Below, one piece after another: positions 34,558 to 42,688 of a stretch of 46,506 bases of DNA (positions are counted from its first letter, which is position 1; every line of letters begins with the position of its first letter). Under the pieces are notes generated by a model. It saw nothing but the letters and a program-made list of their open reading frames with translations, had not been told where the DNA came from and made no database searches. This stretch comes from Prevotella sp. CAG:755 (GTDB taxonomy: Bacteria > Bacteroidota > Bacteroidia > Bacteroidales > Bacteroidaceae). The stretch lies in the NCBI GenBank assembly GCA_000431275.1, contig HF989231.1, positions 1 through 46,506 of the forward strand. Reading direction: 5' to 3'. The translations under genes were made by a program, and so were the position numbers.

Positions 34558-34795
34558 TTTTGTATCGGTTAAAACAAATAAACGGACAGGAACTGACAGC
34601 TCGCATGAACAGCCACACACCACCGAGAAGACAGGGTATGGCTCGTGCAGACTGTCACAAAGCGGATGCAGAAATATATGGTGTTTTCCTAAAAACAGCC
34701 GGCCATCCCGACAGGAACAACGGCCAACCGGCGTCACAGCACAAGAGTCCCGGCATTCCGGGAATTTGTCCGAACGACATCCTAGCTTCGCCTGC

Positions 34796-34803
34796 CAAAG
34801 TTA
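34796..34803 (-). promoter_or_regulatory. Possible ftsZ promoter with long leader
   Basis: Minus-strand TAACTTTG fits the -7 consensus and would give a leader of about 230 bases. A CCCGG/CCGGG hairpin at about 34749-34761 lies in that leader. No good -33 element; the region 34558-34940 otherwise shows no gene. Confidence 0.35.
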
Positions 34804-34940
34804 GCGAATTGTCCGCAACATGCGGCACTGTATTAAAACTTTTTCAAACCTATGCCGAAACGACCAGGCGGATTTTGTGTGGATCAGCCCAGCCATTTCG
34901 CGAATAGCAGCAGGTTAGAGCACTTTTTTCGCCGAAATGT

Positions 34941-34971
34941 TTGGAGGTTTCAAAATAACTCCGTATCTTTG
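34941..34971 (+). promoter_or_regulatory. tRNA-Asp promoter
   Basis: TTG at 34941-34943, 20 bases, TATCTTTG at 34964-34971: full consensus. The tRNA begins 46 bases downstream of the box. Confidence 0.75.
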
Positions 34972-35017
34972 CACCGCTTTTGAGAGATAAAGCCACGGCA
35001 ACGCCGCGAAACGAAAT

Positions 35018-35091
35018 GGTGCGTTAGTTCAGCTGGTTAGAATACATGCCTGTCACGCATGGGGTCACGGGTTCGAGTCCCGTACGCACCG
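35018..35091 (+). tRNA. tRNA-Asp (anticodon GTC)
   Basis: 74 bases. Acceptor arms GGTGCGT and ACGCACC pair fully; anticodon stem CATGC/GCATG flanks the loop with GTC at 35052-35054; T loop is GGGTTCGAGTCCC. The CCA end is not encoded. Promoter upstream and strong terminator immediately downstream, so it is a single-gene unit. Confidence 0.97.
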
Positions 35092-35100
35092 CGAAGCGAA

Positions 35101-35142
35101 GAGGAGCTTTCCGTCCGATGAGGAGAAAGCTCCTCTTTTTTT
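35101..35142 (+). terminator. Intrinsic terminator of tRNA-Asp
   Basis: GAGGAGCTTT (35101-35110) pairs with AAAGCTCCTC (35126-35135), followed by seven T. Confidence 0.93.
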
Positions 35143-35158
35143 GTATGCCGACAAGAAC

Positions 35159-35203
35159 GGCGCCCCGGGCGTGCGGTCGTTTCCGCACTTCGCCCGGGGC
35201 GCC
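35159..35203. terminator. Very GC-rich hairpin between convergent units
   Basis: GGCGCCCCGGGCG (35159-35171) pairs perfectly with CGCCCGGGGCGCC (35191-35203); inside it TGCGG pairs with CCGCA. Lies beyond the stop of the DUF262 gene at 35299 and after the tRNA terminator. No clear T tract on either strand. Confidence 0.55.
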
Positions 35204-35298
35204 GCTTGCTTATGCCATGCGGGAGGCAGCCCTGTGGCTGTCCACCGTGTGCAGCGGGGCGCGATCCGGCGGGCCGGACTGTGCGCCCCGCGTCTGTG

Positions 35299-37521
35299 TC
35301 AGGCGCCCGCCATGAAGGCCTCGTAGAGCCGCGCGAGGTAGTCCGCCGAAGCCCGCACGACCTCGACAGGCACCTTCCGGTTCTCAAAGGCTTCGCCGTC
35401 GACGTCGCAGCCCGGCGCAAGGAGGGGCGCGTCGAAGAGGGAGGGGTTGAGATAATCCTCGGCACGGCGGACGTCGGAACGGAAGAGGTAGCCCGCGCAT
35501 GAGTTGGCCATGCAGAACGGCTGGTCGTCGTTGAGGCGGTTGTCGTCAGCCTGGCCGGCATAACAACCGATGGCCCGGTCGTCCCAATAGTTCAGGACGA
35601 CGCCGCGGTCGGCAGCCACCAAGGTTTTGAGCAGCAGCCACGAACGCAGGTAGGCCGTGGGCGTGAACGTGGCGGCCGTGAGCTCGTAGCCCGTCGGGCG
35701 GAACGCATCGGCAACGCGGTGCTTCAACTCCGCCAGCAGGTCGGCCGAGGCGAGCAGCGACAGGAAGTCGGCGTCGCGGTAAGCCCGCCCGTAGTCCGTT
35801 CCATAATCATAAGTATGATAGTAAGTGCCTTCGCCGTCCCACGTAGCGTAACCGACATGTCCCACGCCGTCGCCCCAACCTTTCAAGAAGCGGTAGAGCC
35901 AATAGAAAGCCGCCAAGTCGGCCGGGGCGTCGCCACCGTGTCGGCAGAGACTGAGCGCGACGAGGTTGTCGCGGCGCCGGCGGGCGTCGTCCGTCGTGAC
36001 CGTGCTGCCGCCCAGCACACTGAGGTCGAAACGCAGGGCGTCGTCCTCCTCCCATGCCGCCACGTCGACCCCGGACGCGGCGAGGCGGCGCTTGTCCTGC
36101 TCGTCGGCGTCGAACCAGCGGGCTATCGGGACGTTCGCGACAGGCTTCAAACCGGCTCCGTCGCCGAGGGTGTCCGCCGTGAGCAGGCCGTCGACGTCCT
36201 CGGCGCAGTCTACAAGTTGCAAGACGTAGCGCCAGTCCACATAGCCGCCGCCGTCCGGACGCTGGCGACCGAACTTCTTGTCCGCAGCGTTCTTGCAGAG
36301 CCTGCGGGCAAAGCGCACGACGTCGTCGCCGAACGAGGCCGACGCACCGAAGCGCTCCGCGAACGCCACGAGGGGCAGGAGGACATCCTCAGCCTGCCGA
36401 CGGCGCAGCCAGGTGAAGAGGCCGTCCGTCCCCTCGCCCTCATAGAGCAGGCGGCGCAGGGTGGCGAGCAGGCCGCGCAGAGCGCCGTCGCGCTCCACTT
36501 CGCCGACCACAGTTTTCAAAGCCGTAAAACAACGGTGCACCTCGGCGAGCGTCTCGTCCAGCTCCCCGTCCGCTTTCAGGAACAGGGCGTCGAGCCTTTC
36601 GCGCCGTAGTGTCTCGCTTACCTGTCGCCGTCGCATTTGCCAGAACCACACGTAGAAGTCGCGGCTCAGGGCGTCCGACGTCCGCTCGCCGCCCTCGTGG
36701 TCATGATGGCGCCAGCACCAGTCTTCGCGGTCTTCCCACTCGCGGGCACGGACGCTGCGGGCGTCGCCCGTCACGCGGCTCAGCAACTGCGGCTTCAAGT
36801 TCTCGGTGGCCGTAAGGGGCTCGCCGGTGGTGTTGATGACCACGAAAGCCTCCTCGCCGTGCTGGCGGTCACCCATGTCATAGTAGACGAAGCGCAACTC
36901 GTCGAGGACGTAACGCCCGAAGTCGCCCTCGTCCACGCCGGCCGCGTCGAGGCGCGCCTCAATCGTACGCACGGCGGCCAGCATGGAGCACGCCGAGGGG
37001 TCGAGGTCGTAGGCGTGGCGGTACCAGTCGGGCGTCTGCGTCTTGTCCTCGCCCTCAGCGGGCGGCAAGACGCCGCTACGGTCGCAGAAATAATACCGCG
37101 ACAAATCGCCAAGGAAGCTGAGCGTGCTCTCGCGCACTTCGTAGCTCAGTCGGACGTCGCCGGGGAAGCCTTGGAGGTAGCTGGCGAACTTCACGCCGTC
37201 GATGCGGTGCGTGAGAACGCCGACGAGGAGGTAGAGCGTGGTAAAGCGCTGCTGCCCATCGCAGAGCATGACGCGCCCGGCCACCTCCTCGTAGCCGTAG
37301 AGCACGCCGAGCGTGCGGGCTTCGTCGGCGCGGAACGCCTCGATGAGGTCGTCGACAAAGGCGGTCACGAGCTCGCCTTGCGCCTCGCGGTTACGCCCGT
37401 AGGTCTCGCTGCCCCAGCAATAATCCCGTTGCAGGTCGGGCACGACGAGGCAGTGCGGCGTGCCCAAGAGGCGGCCGAGGGTGTATTCCTCGCCGCTTTG
37501 GAAAGTATGATAGTTACTCAT
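35299..37521 (-). CDS. DUF262 (GmrSD-like) protein, first of pair
   Basis: 740 residues. The N-terminal DUF262 domain carries VPDLQRDYCWG and the nucleotidase-like core motif GRVMLCDGQQRFTTLYLLVG (D-G-Q-Q-R), the family hallmark for NTP-driven modification-dependent restriction (GmrSD, SspE, BrxU relatives). The C-terminal half is helical and shows no obvious DUF1524 HNH motif, so a nuclease must be elsewhere, most likely in the partner. The start at 37521 (MSNYHTFQSGEEYTLGRLLG) overlaps the partner's stop by 8 bases. Likely target: modified phage DNA; inferred from family only. Confidence 0.88.
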   Translation of the reverse strand: MSNYHTFQSGEEYTLGRLLGTPHCLVVPDLQRDYCWGSETYGRNREAQGELVTAFVDDLIEAFRADEARTLGVLYGYEEVAGRVMLCDGQQRFTTLYLLVGVLTHRIDGVKFASYLQGFPGDVRLSYEVRESTLSFLGDLSRYYFCDRSGVLPPAEGEDKTQTPDWYRHAYDLDPSACSMLAAVRTIEARLDAAGVDEGDFGRYVLDELRFVYYDMGDRQHGEEAFVVINTTGEPLTATENLKPQLLSRVTGDARSVRAREWEDREDWCWRHHDHEGGERTSDALSRDFYVWFWQMRRRQVSETLRRERLDALFLKADGELDETLAEVHRCFTALKTVVGEVERDGALRGLLATLRRLLYEGEGTDGLFTWLRRRQAEDVLLPLVAFAERFGASASFGDDVVRFARRLCKNAADKKFGRQRPDGGGYVDWRYVLQLVDCAEDVDGLLTADTLGDGAGLKPVANVPIARWFDADEQDKRRLAASGVDVAAWEEDDALRFDLSVLGGSTVTTDDARRRRDNLVALSLCRHGGDAPADLAAFYWLYRFLKGWGDGVGHVGYATWDGEGTYYHTYDYGTDYGRAYRDADFLSLLASADLLAELKHRVADAFRPTGYELTAATFTPTAYLRSWLLLKTLVAADRGVVLNYWDDRAIGCYAGQADDNRLNDDQPFCMANSCAGYLFRSDVRRAEDYLNPSLFDAPLLAPGCDVDGEAFENRKVPVEVVRASADYLARLYEAFMAGA

Positions 37522-39355
37522 GGTATAACGTTTTGACTTGTTCCTGGATTTCTTCGTAGTAGTCCGCGATTTGCCGGGCGCCCCACGCGGTGGCCGCGAA
37601 CTTGGACACGGTGTGCAGCAAGTGGCGGCTGCGGAAAGCGTCACTGCTGACGTCGAAGAAGGCGGTCTTTTTCTCTTCATAGCTACGGGCACCGAAGGCC
37701 GAGTTGTCGCGTCCGTAGAGCAGGACGAGGTTGCCCACGCAATGCTCGCTCAGGGGCTGGCCGCCAGCGGTGCGGATCTGCGCGCGGTCGAGCCACCCGG
37801 GCGTTCCCGCGCAGACCTCTTCCTTCTCTTCGGGCGTCAGCTCGGCGCCGTCGCCGCGGCGGAACGTGCCGTCGGCGTCACGGTGAGACACGCGAGCCTT
37901 GGGCCAGATGTGCTCCAACGACTTGGCGCCCCAGACGGTGAAGTCGAACTTGCGGCCCAGCCGGTTGTCCTCGACAAGGTTAAGATAGAGCAGGAAGCCG
38001 AAGCACGCCGCCTTTGCCTCGTCGTCGTTGTAGGCATCCGCCGCGGCCAACAGGTGCTGCAAGCGCGCTTGCTTCTCGTGCAGTCGCCGCTCTTTTTCCT
38101 CCGCGTTGCCCTGACCCTCGCCTGTGATCTCCTGATGGGTGGCGCCAGCCAGGCGGCACTTGGCGTAGCGGGCCAAGGCGTCCGCGCCGTGGCGGTGACG
38201 GAGGAAATAGCGGAGCGTGGCGTAGCGTTCGTCACGCCTCGGTGCGAACAGCAAGGAGAGCCCGAGCCAGTTGTAGGCCACGGGGTCGGCATAGACGTCC
38301 TCAATGGCGGTCTGGATGCTACGCAGGCGCTCGAAGCAGTCCTGCGCGTCAGATAAGAAACGCATGAAAGCGCTGCGGAACGCCTCGAAGCTGAACCGGT
38401 TGGTCTTTCCCTCCGACCAATCCCAGAGCGCGTAGTCCAAAAGCCAGCCCCAGGGCGTCTGCACATTGAAGAAGCGCTGCACGTCGGGGTGGTTCCACCA
38501 ATAGAGCCAGCGGTCCCACTCGCGGGCGCAGCGTCCGCGCCGGGCGGCCGTCTCCCACTGCGTGGCCGCCCACTGACGGATTTCATCAAAGTAGTCGTCC
38601 AAAGTCGGGACGCCGCCGAAGTCGCCTTCGTCTTCCTCTTCGACCGGTTCGCCTTCCGTGGCCAAACGGCGCAACGCTTCGGCCTTGGCGAGCTCTTCGG
38701 CGAGCATCGTGGCTTTGGCGCCGTTCATCATCGTGAACGTACGGACGGCCTTCTCCGGCGTGTCGACGGTCAGATAGATCACCCTGACCCGATCCAAGAG
38801 CCAGTCCATCAGGCTTTCACGCTCTTCTTTCGGCCGTTTTCCCCACCGACTATGGATTTGCCGGAGGGCTTGTTTGAAGTAATAGATGTCCTGTTCGTCT
38901 TCCCTGTTGCCCTCTGCTTCGCTGCCCGTCAGCTGCGGGAAGCACTCGTCGGGCTGCTGGTCGTGCAGCGCGTCGAGGAAGCGCTGCGAGGCGGCGCGGA
39001 CGTCGTACTGCAAGCGGATGGGGCGGATGGCGTCGGGACCGCCGAGGTACCAGAGGATGAGGTAGAACGACGTGACGCGCTGCTGGCCGTCGATGAGGAC
39101 GAGCCCGTCCGTGCTCTCACGGACGGTGACGCCTTGAAGGAAGTAGTCGGTGTCCTCGGCGATGCAGAAGGCAATGTCCAGGTTACTGAGGAGCGTTTCG
39201 AGCGCCGAATTTTCCTCGACGCCTCCGGCCGACAGGAGTTCTTTCACCGCCCACTTGTATCCCCGTTGGTAGTCGGGGACGATGAGCGTCTGCTCCTCGC
39301 GCCCGCCGGACGGGTGGAGGAGGCTTCGCATGGTTCTGAATGTGGCTTCACTCAT
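37514..39355 (-). CDS. DUF262-DUF1524 (GmrSD-like) restriction protein
   Basis: 613 residues. The N-terminal DUF262 domain has IVPDYQRGYKWAVKELL and GLVLIDGQQRVTSFYLILWYL. The C-terminal DUF1524 HNH region has SLEHIWPKARVS and HCVGNLVLLYGRDNSAFG, with the H, N and N positions in place. This is the one-chain GmrSD layout: nucleotide sensing plus DNA cutting. First gene of a two-gene operon with the other DUF262 protein. The start at 39355 (MSEATFRTM) is the first Met after an AT-rich region with 21-base-spaced direct repeats. Confidence 0.9.
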   Translation of the reverse strand: MSEATFRTMRSLLHPSGGREEQTLIVPDYQRGYKWAVKELLSAGGVEENSALETLLSNLDIAFCIAEDTDYFLQGVTVRESTDGLVLIDGQQRVTSFYLILWYLGGPDAIRPIRLQYDVRAASQRFLDALHDQQPDECFPQLTGSEAEGNREDEQDIYYFKQALRQIHSRWGKRPKEERESLMDWLLDRVRVIYLTVDTPEKAVRTFTMMNGAKATMLAEELAKAEALRRLATEGEPVEEEDEGDFGGVPTLDDYFDEIRQWAATQWETAARRGRCAREWDRWLYWWNHPDVQRFFNVQTPWGWLLDYALWDWSEGKTNRFSFEAFRSAFMRFLSDAQDCFERLRSIQTAIEDVYADPVAYNWLGLSLLFAPRRDERYATLRYFLRHRHGADALARYAKCRLAGATHQEITGEGQGNAEEKERRLHEKQARLQHLLAAADAYNDDEAKAACFGFLLYLNLVEDNRLGRKFDFTVWGAKSLEHIWPKARVSHRDADGTFRRGDGAELTPEEKEEVCAGTPGWLDRAQIRTAGGQPLSEHCVGNLVLLYGRDNSAFGARSYEEKKTAFFDVSSDAFRSRHLLHTVSKFAATAWGARQIADYYEEIQEQVKTLYHE

Positions 39356-39377
39356 ACTTTTACATATTATTATAGGA

Positions 39378-39428
39378 GTAATCAATCCTTGTTGGGGTGT
39401 AATCAATTTACCGTCACCCGTAATCGGT
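39378..39428. repeat. Three direct repeats at 21-base spacing upstream of the DUF262 operon
   Basis: GTAATCAAT at 39378, GTAATCAAT at 39399 and GTAATCGGT at 39420, exactly 21 bases apart, in an AT-rich island. Two helical turns apart and upstream of the operon start, they could be regulator-binding sites. Their sequence does not match the GC-rich 21-bp family. Confidence 0.6.
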
Positions 39429-39645
39429 ACGATATATGGAGTTTTCGCCTTACGTGCCGCACGGGGTGGAACGTTTTTCGCGCTCAAAGAAACGACGATT
39501 CGGGCATCCGCCGCCCCCGCCGGTTGGTTCAAGTTGGTTCACGGCGAGAAAAAGACGCCCCGCGCCGCAGGCGGACGCGCCGCCACGCTGCGTCGAAACC
39601 GTACCGCAGCCGTGGCTCTTTCCCCCATCCCGGCGGCCGCACGGC

Positions 39646-40919
39646 TCACTCCGCCGCTTTGAAGTTGAAGAGGGGGCAAGCGTGTCGTCGACGTCGACGG
39701 TCTCGCTGAGGTAGCGCCGGATTTCGGCGACCGGCTTGTAGGCCATCGGAGCCTCGTCGCGGGTGTCGGGGGTGACGGTCTCGCTGTACACGCCGGCCAT
39801 CGCGGCGCCGTAGTCGGCCATCGTGATGCGCTCGAAAGCCTCGCGGCGGCTCATGACGCGGCCCGCGCCGTGCGGGGCAGAGTGGTTCCAATCGGCGTTG
39901 CCGCGCCCGGTAGCGAGGAGCGCCCCGTCGCGCATGTTCAGCGGTATGATGCAACGTTCGCCCTGCCGTGCCGAGATGGCGCCCTTGCGGATCACGTTGT
40001 CCTCGCCGATATAGTTGTGCACGCTCTCAAAGGCTTCGTCGCGCAGGGCAGCGGGGTTGACGGACCCGTCCGGCCGGGCGGCCAGATGGCCGAGGATAAG
40101 GTCGGCCACGAGACGGCGGTTGATCGCCGCCCAACGCTGGCAGAGGCGCATGTCGTGCAGGTAGTCGTCGCGCTCCCGGCCTTCGAGCCAAGCCAGGTCG
40201 GACGGGACGGACGAGGGGCGCATCCTGAACGAACCGCGCAGCCGCCGGATGGCCTCTTGCAGTTCGCCGCGACGGCCCGCCGCCTTGTATGCGGCAATCA
40301 GGCGCTCCTGCTCGCGCATCAGCTCGGCCCACCCCGACTGGCACTTCACTGCCAGTTTCTGGTAGAGACTGGCCACCTGTTTCCCCAAGTTGCGGCTGCC
40401 GGTGTGCACGAGGAGGTAGAGCCGCCCCTGACTGTCGCGGTCCACCTCGATGAAGTGGTTGCCGCCCCCGAGACTGCCGATGCTCCCCCGGATGCGGTCG
40501 ACGTCGCGCAGCTCGCGGTAGCAGCGCAACTGCGTGACGAGCTGCCGGGCCTCGGCGCGGCGCGCGGCATAGGCGACGGGCAGGGGCTCGTAGTGCGCGT
40601 CGCGGAAGTCGCGCCCCGAGGGGATGGCCGCGCGGATAAAGGCGGTCAGGGCGTGCCCGTCGACGTGGCGCAAGGCGCCAAGGGACTGCACGAGGATGCC
40701 GCAACCGATGTCGACACCCACGATGTTGGGGACGACTTTCTCGCCCAGGTCGCCCGTGAAACCGATGACGCAACCCGCCCCGGCATGGACGTCGGGCATG
40801 ACGCGCACCCGGCAGCCCGCAAACGCCGGGATGGCCATCAGTCCGCGCAACTGGTCGAGGGCTCCGGGCTCGACGCGGTCGGTGAAAATCTTGACGTCGT
40901 ATGTGTCCAACGTGATCAT
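39646..40919 (-). CDS. rtcB: RNA-splicing ligase RtcB (apparent 3' frameshift)
   Basis: About 424 residues if the frame is corrected. RtcB joins RNA 2',3'-cyclic-phosphate and 5'-OH ends using GTP and Mn. Motifs: MPDVHAGAGCVIGFTG, NIVGVDIGCGIL, LGGGNHFIEVD, VHTGSRNLGK and the guanylylated His in PHGAGRVMSR. The frame as written runs past the natural end into a Ser/Arg/Gly-rich tail to 39450. One base more in the C run at 39672-39676 (minus strand CCCCC) would restore the usual ending LFNFKAAE with a stop at 39646. This is a sequencing error or a real homopolymer change. Start at 40919 (MITLDTYDV). It lies between the DUF262 pair and repeats. Confidence 0.9.
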
Positions 40920-40946
40920 ATCGCGAAGTTTTTGTGTGATACGGGG

Positions 40947-40954
40947 CAAAATTA
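40947..40954 (-). promoter_or_regulatory. Predicted -7 box for rtcB
   Basis: Minus-strand TAATTTTG, exact consensus, 28 bases before the ATG at 40919. Confidence 0.55.
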
Positions 40955-41022
40955 CGCCCCACTCCTGCCAACCTGCGGCACAGGCCGGGCGTTTTTCGCC
41001 CCGTTGTGCCAAAAATGGCGGA

Positions 41023-41064
41023 CAGGGCAACAGAATTTCCCGTCGCCGCGACCGAAACGACGGG
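41023..41064. repeat. 21-bp repeats, 2 units, joined to a REP palindrome
   Basis: Units at 41023 and 41044, followed directly by AAACGTAGGGGCGACATTCA. The junction text GACGGGAAACGTAGGGGCG occurs again at 41208, so the two repeat families form a composite unit here. Confidence 0.75.
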
Positions 41065-41065
41065 A

Positions 41066-41096
41066 AACGTAGGGGCGACATTCATGTCGCCCGGCA
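41066..41096. repeat. REP-like palindrome
   Basis: GTAGGGGCGACATTC then ATGTCGCCCGG, a perfect GAC/GTC palindrome with loop TC. A near-identical copy is at 41218. Confidence 0.85.
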
Positions 41097-41151
41097 GACA
41101 GCGCGACCACACGCAAGCGACGACGGCCGCAGGGATGGCATCTCCACGGGT

Positions 41152-41214
41152 CGGCTGACAGAAATTACGGGTCGGCTGACAGAAATTTCTATCCGGCTGA
41201 CCGTTTCGACGGGA
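41152..41214. repeat. 21-bp tandem repeat array, 3 units
   Basis: Units at 41152, 41173 and 41194, each starting CGGCTGAC. The second contains the perfect dyad AGAAATTTCT. Confidence 0.85.
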
Positions 41215-41246
41215 AACGTAGGGGCGACATTCATGTCGCCCGGCGT
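41215..41246. repeat. REP-like palindrome
   Basis: Second copy of GTAGGGGCGACATTC/ATGTCGCCCGG. Following text (CGCACGCAAGCAGCGGCGGA) also resembles that after the 41066 copy, so the duplicated block is about 150 bases. Confidence 0.85.
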
Positions 41247-41411
41247 ACGGGCGCAACCGCACGCAAGCAGCGGCGGACGCAGGGATGGGCGCAGCGACGG
41301 CGGGCGCGAAAGTCTGCCAGCCGGCCCGCATCCCCGCACCGGGCGGCGAGAAACCGTAATCCGGGTAATAAAAGCCTCGGCGAGGGTAACCGCCGAAAGT
41401 AGCGAAAGGGC

Positions 41412-41419
41412 TATCTTTG
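41412..41419 (+). promoter_or_regulatory. Predicted -7 box for the DUF362 gene
   Basis: TATCTTTG, exact consensus. The predicted start near 41425 makes the ATG at 41453 the best choice; the Met at 41429 would be almost leaderless. Confidence 0.5.
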
Positions 41420-41452
41420 CAATCAGGTATGACAATTTTATCCATCCCTGTC

Positions 41453-42514
41453 ATGAAACATACAATAATCACTATGATTGCAAGCCTATTTACCATGGGA
41501 ACAACAGCCATGGCACAGCCCACGCCCACTCCCGGCGTGGACGGGAACAAGTACGTGCCCTATGAAGAGCGGACAGGCAACGAATCCATCGTCTACTTCA
41601 CCCGCAAGCTCAACCCGGAGGGCCTGATCAACGCCTACGAGCAGGTGTCGGCACACATTGGCGGCCGCGTCGGTGTGAAACTGCACACCGGCGAGCAGCA
41701 CGGCCCGAACATCATCCCGGCCGCCTGGGTGAAGGAACTCATCACGAAGGACCTGCCCGACGCGCACATTGTCGAAACGAACACCTACTACGAAGGCGAC
41801 CGCTACACCACCGAGCAGCACCGCAAGACGATTGAGGTGAACGGATGGACATTCTGTCCGGTCGACATCATGGACGAGGAGGACACTCTGACACTACCGG
41901 TCAAGGGTGGCAAATGGTTCGACAAGATGTCGGTGGGCAGCCACTTGACGGACTACAACTCACTCGTCGTGCTCACTCACTTCAAGGGCCACACGCAGGG
42001 CGGCTTCGGCGGGAGCAACAAGAACATCGGTATCGGCTGTGCAGACGGCCGCATCGGAAAGGCTTGGATACACACCACCCCGAACCAGGACGACCAATGG
42101 GACATCGCCAAGGAGGAGTTTATGGAGCGCATGACGGAATCGACGAAAGCCGTCGTGGACTTTTTCGGCCCCCACATCACGTATGTCAACGTCATGCGCA
42201 ACATGTCGGTCTCGTGCGACTGTGAAGGCCTGGCCGCCGAGCCTGTCGTCACGCCCAACGTCGGCATCCTCTCGTCCACCGACATTCTTGCCCTCGACCA
42301 AGCCTGTGTCGACCTCGTCTACGCCATGACCGAGGCGGAGCACCATGACCTCGTCGAACGCATTGAGAGCCGCCACGGCTTGCGCCAGCTGTCGTACATG
42401 AAAGAACTGGGCATGGGCAACAATCGCTACGTCCTCATCGATCTGGACAACGGCGGACGCCGCATCACGGCGGCCGAGGCTGTCAAGGGGCTAAAACCAT
42501 TCGTCAAGGAATAA
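41453..42514 (+). CDS. Exported DUF362-domain protein
   Basis: 353 residues. Signal peptide (MKHTIITMIASLFTMGTTAMAQ), so periplasmic. DUF362 hallmarks: VGVKLHTGEQHGPNIIPAAW, SLVVLTHFKGHTQGGFGGSNKNIGIGC and TPNVGILSSTDILALDQACVDLVY. Cysteines occur in NIGIGCADG and VSCDCEG, but there is no ferredoxin 4Fe-4S domain here, unlike DUF362 proteins with two clusters. Reaction unknown. It ends in a bidirectional terminator shared with ddh and has no operon partner. Confidence 0.85.
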   Translation: MKHTIITMIASLFTMGTTAMAQPTPTPGVDGNKYVPYEERTGNESIVYFTRKLNPEGLINAYEQVSAHIGGRVGVKLHTGEQHGPNIIPAAWVKELITKDLPDAHIVETNTYYEGDRYTTEQHRKTIEVNGWTFCPVDIMDEEDTLTLPVKGGKWFDKMSVGSHLTDYNSLVVLTHFKGHTQGGFGGSNKNIGIGCADGRIGKAWIHTTPNQDDQWDIAKEEFMERMTESTKAVVDFFGPHITYVNVMRNMSVSCDCEGLAAEPVVTPNVGILSSTDILALDQACVDLVYAMTEAEHHDLVERIESRHGLRQLSYMKELGMGNNRYVLIDLDNGGRRITAAEAVKGLKPFVKE

Positions 42515-42600
42515 GGCGCGGCGGCACAAAGCAGACACGGAGCCCGCAAACCATGGCACGGGAAACGCACAGGCACCTTCCCGAACGCCCTGAACTCCAC

Positions 42601-42653
42601 AAAAGAACTCCCCGGCCGGACAGTTACAACCCTGTCGGCCGGGGAGTTCTTTT
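42601..42653. terminator. Bidirectional intrinsic terminator
   Basis: AAAAGAACTCCCCGGCC-(G)GACAG (42601-42623) pairs with CTGTC-GGCCGGGGAGTTCTTTT, near-perfect over 22 pairs, loop TTACAACC. A tract on one side and T tract on the other, so it works for the DUF362 gene and for the converging ddh gene. Confidence 0.9.
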
Positions 42654-42688
42654 CGTAAACTGCCAGCGCGCCACGAGACGCGGCGGCA

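Noticed and set aside
34558..34737. Longer FtsZ N-terminus from 34737
   Set aside because: Cys-rich sequence unlike any FtsZ; MQTTHS at 34557 is followed by normal FtsZ.
39450..39645. RtcB with a true 65-residue C-terminal extension
   Set aside because: The conserved ending is present one base out of frame, and the extra tail is low-complexity Ser/Gly/Arg-rich.
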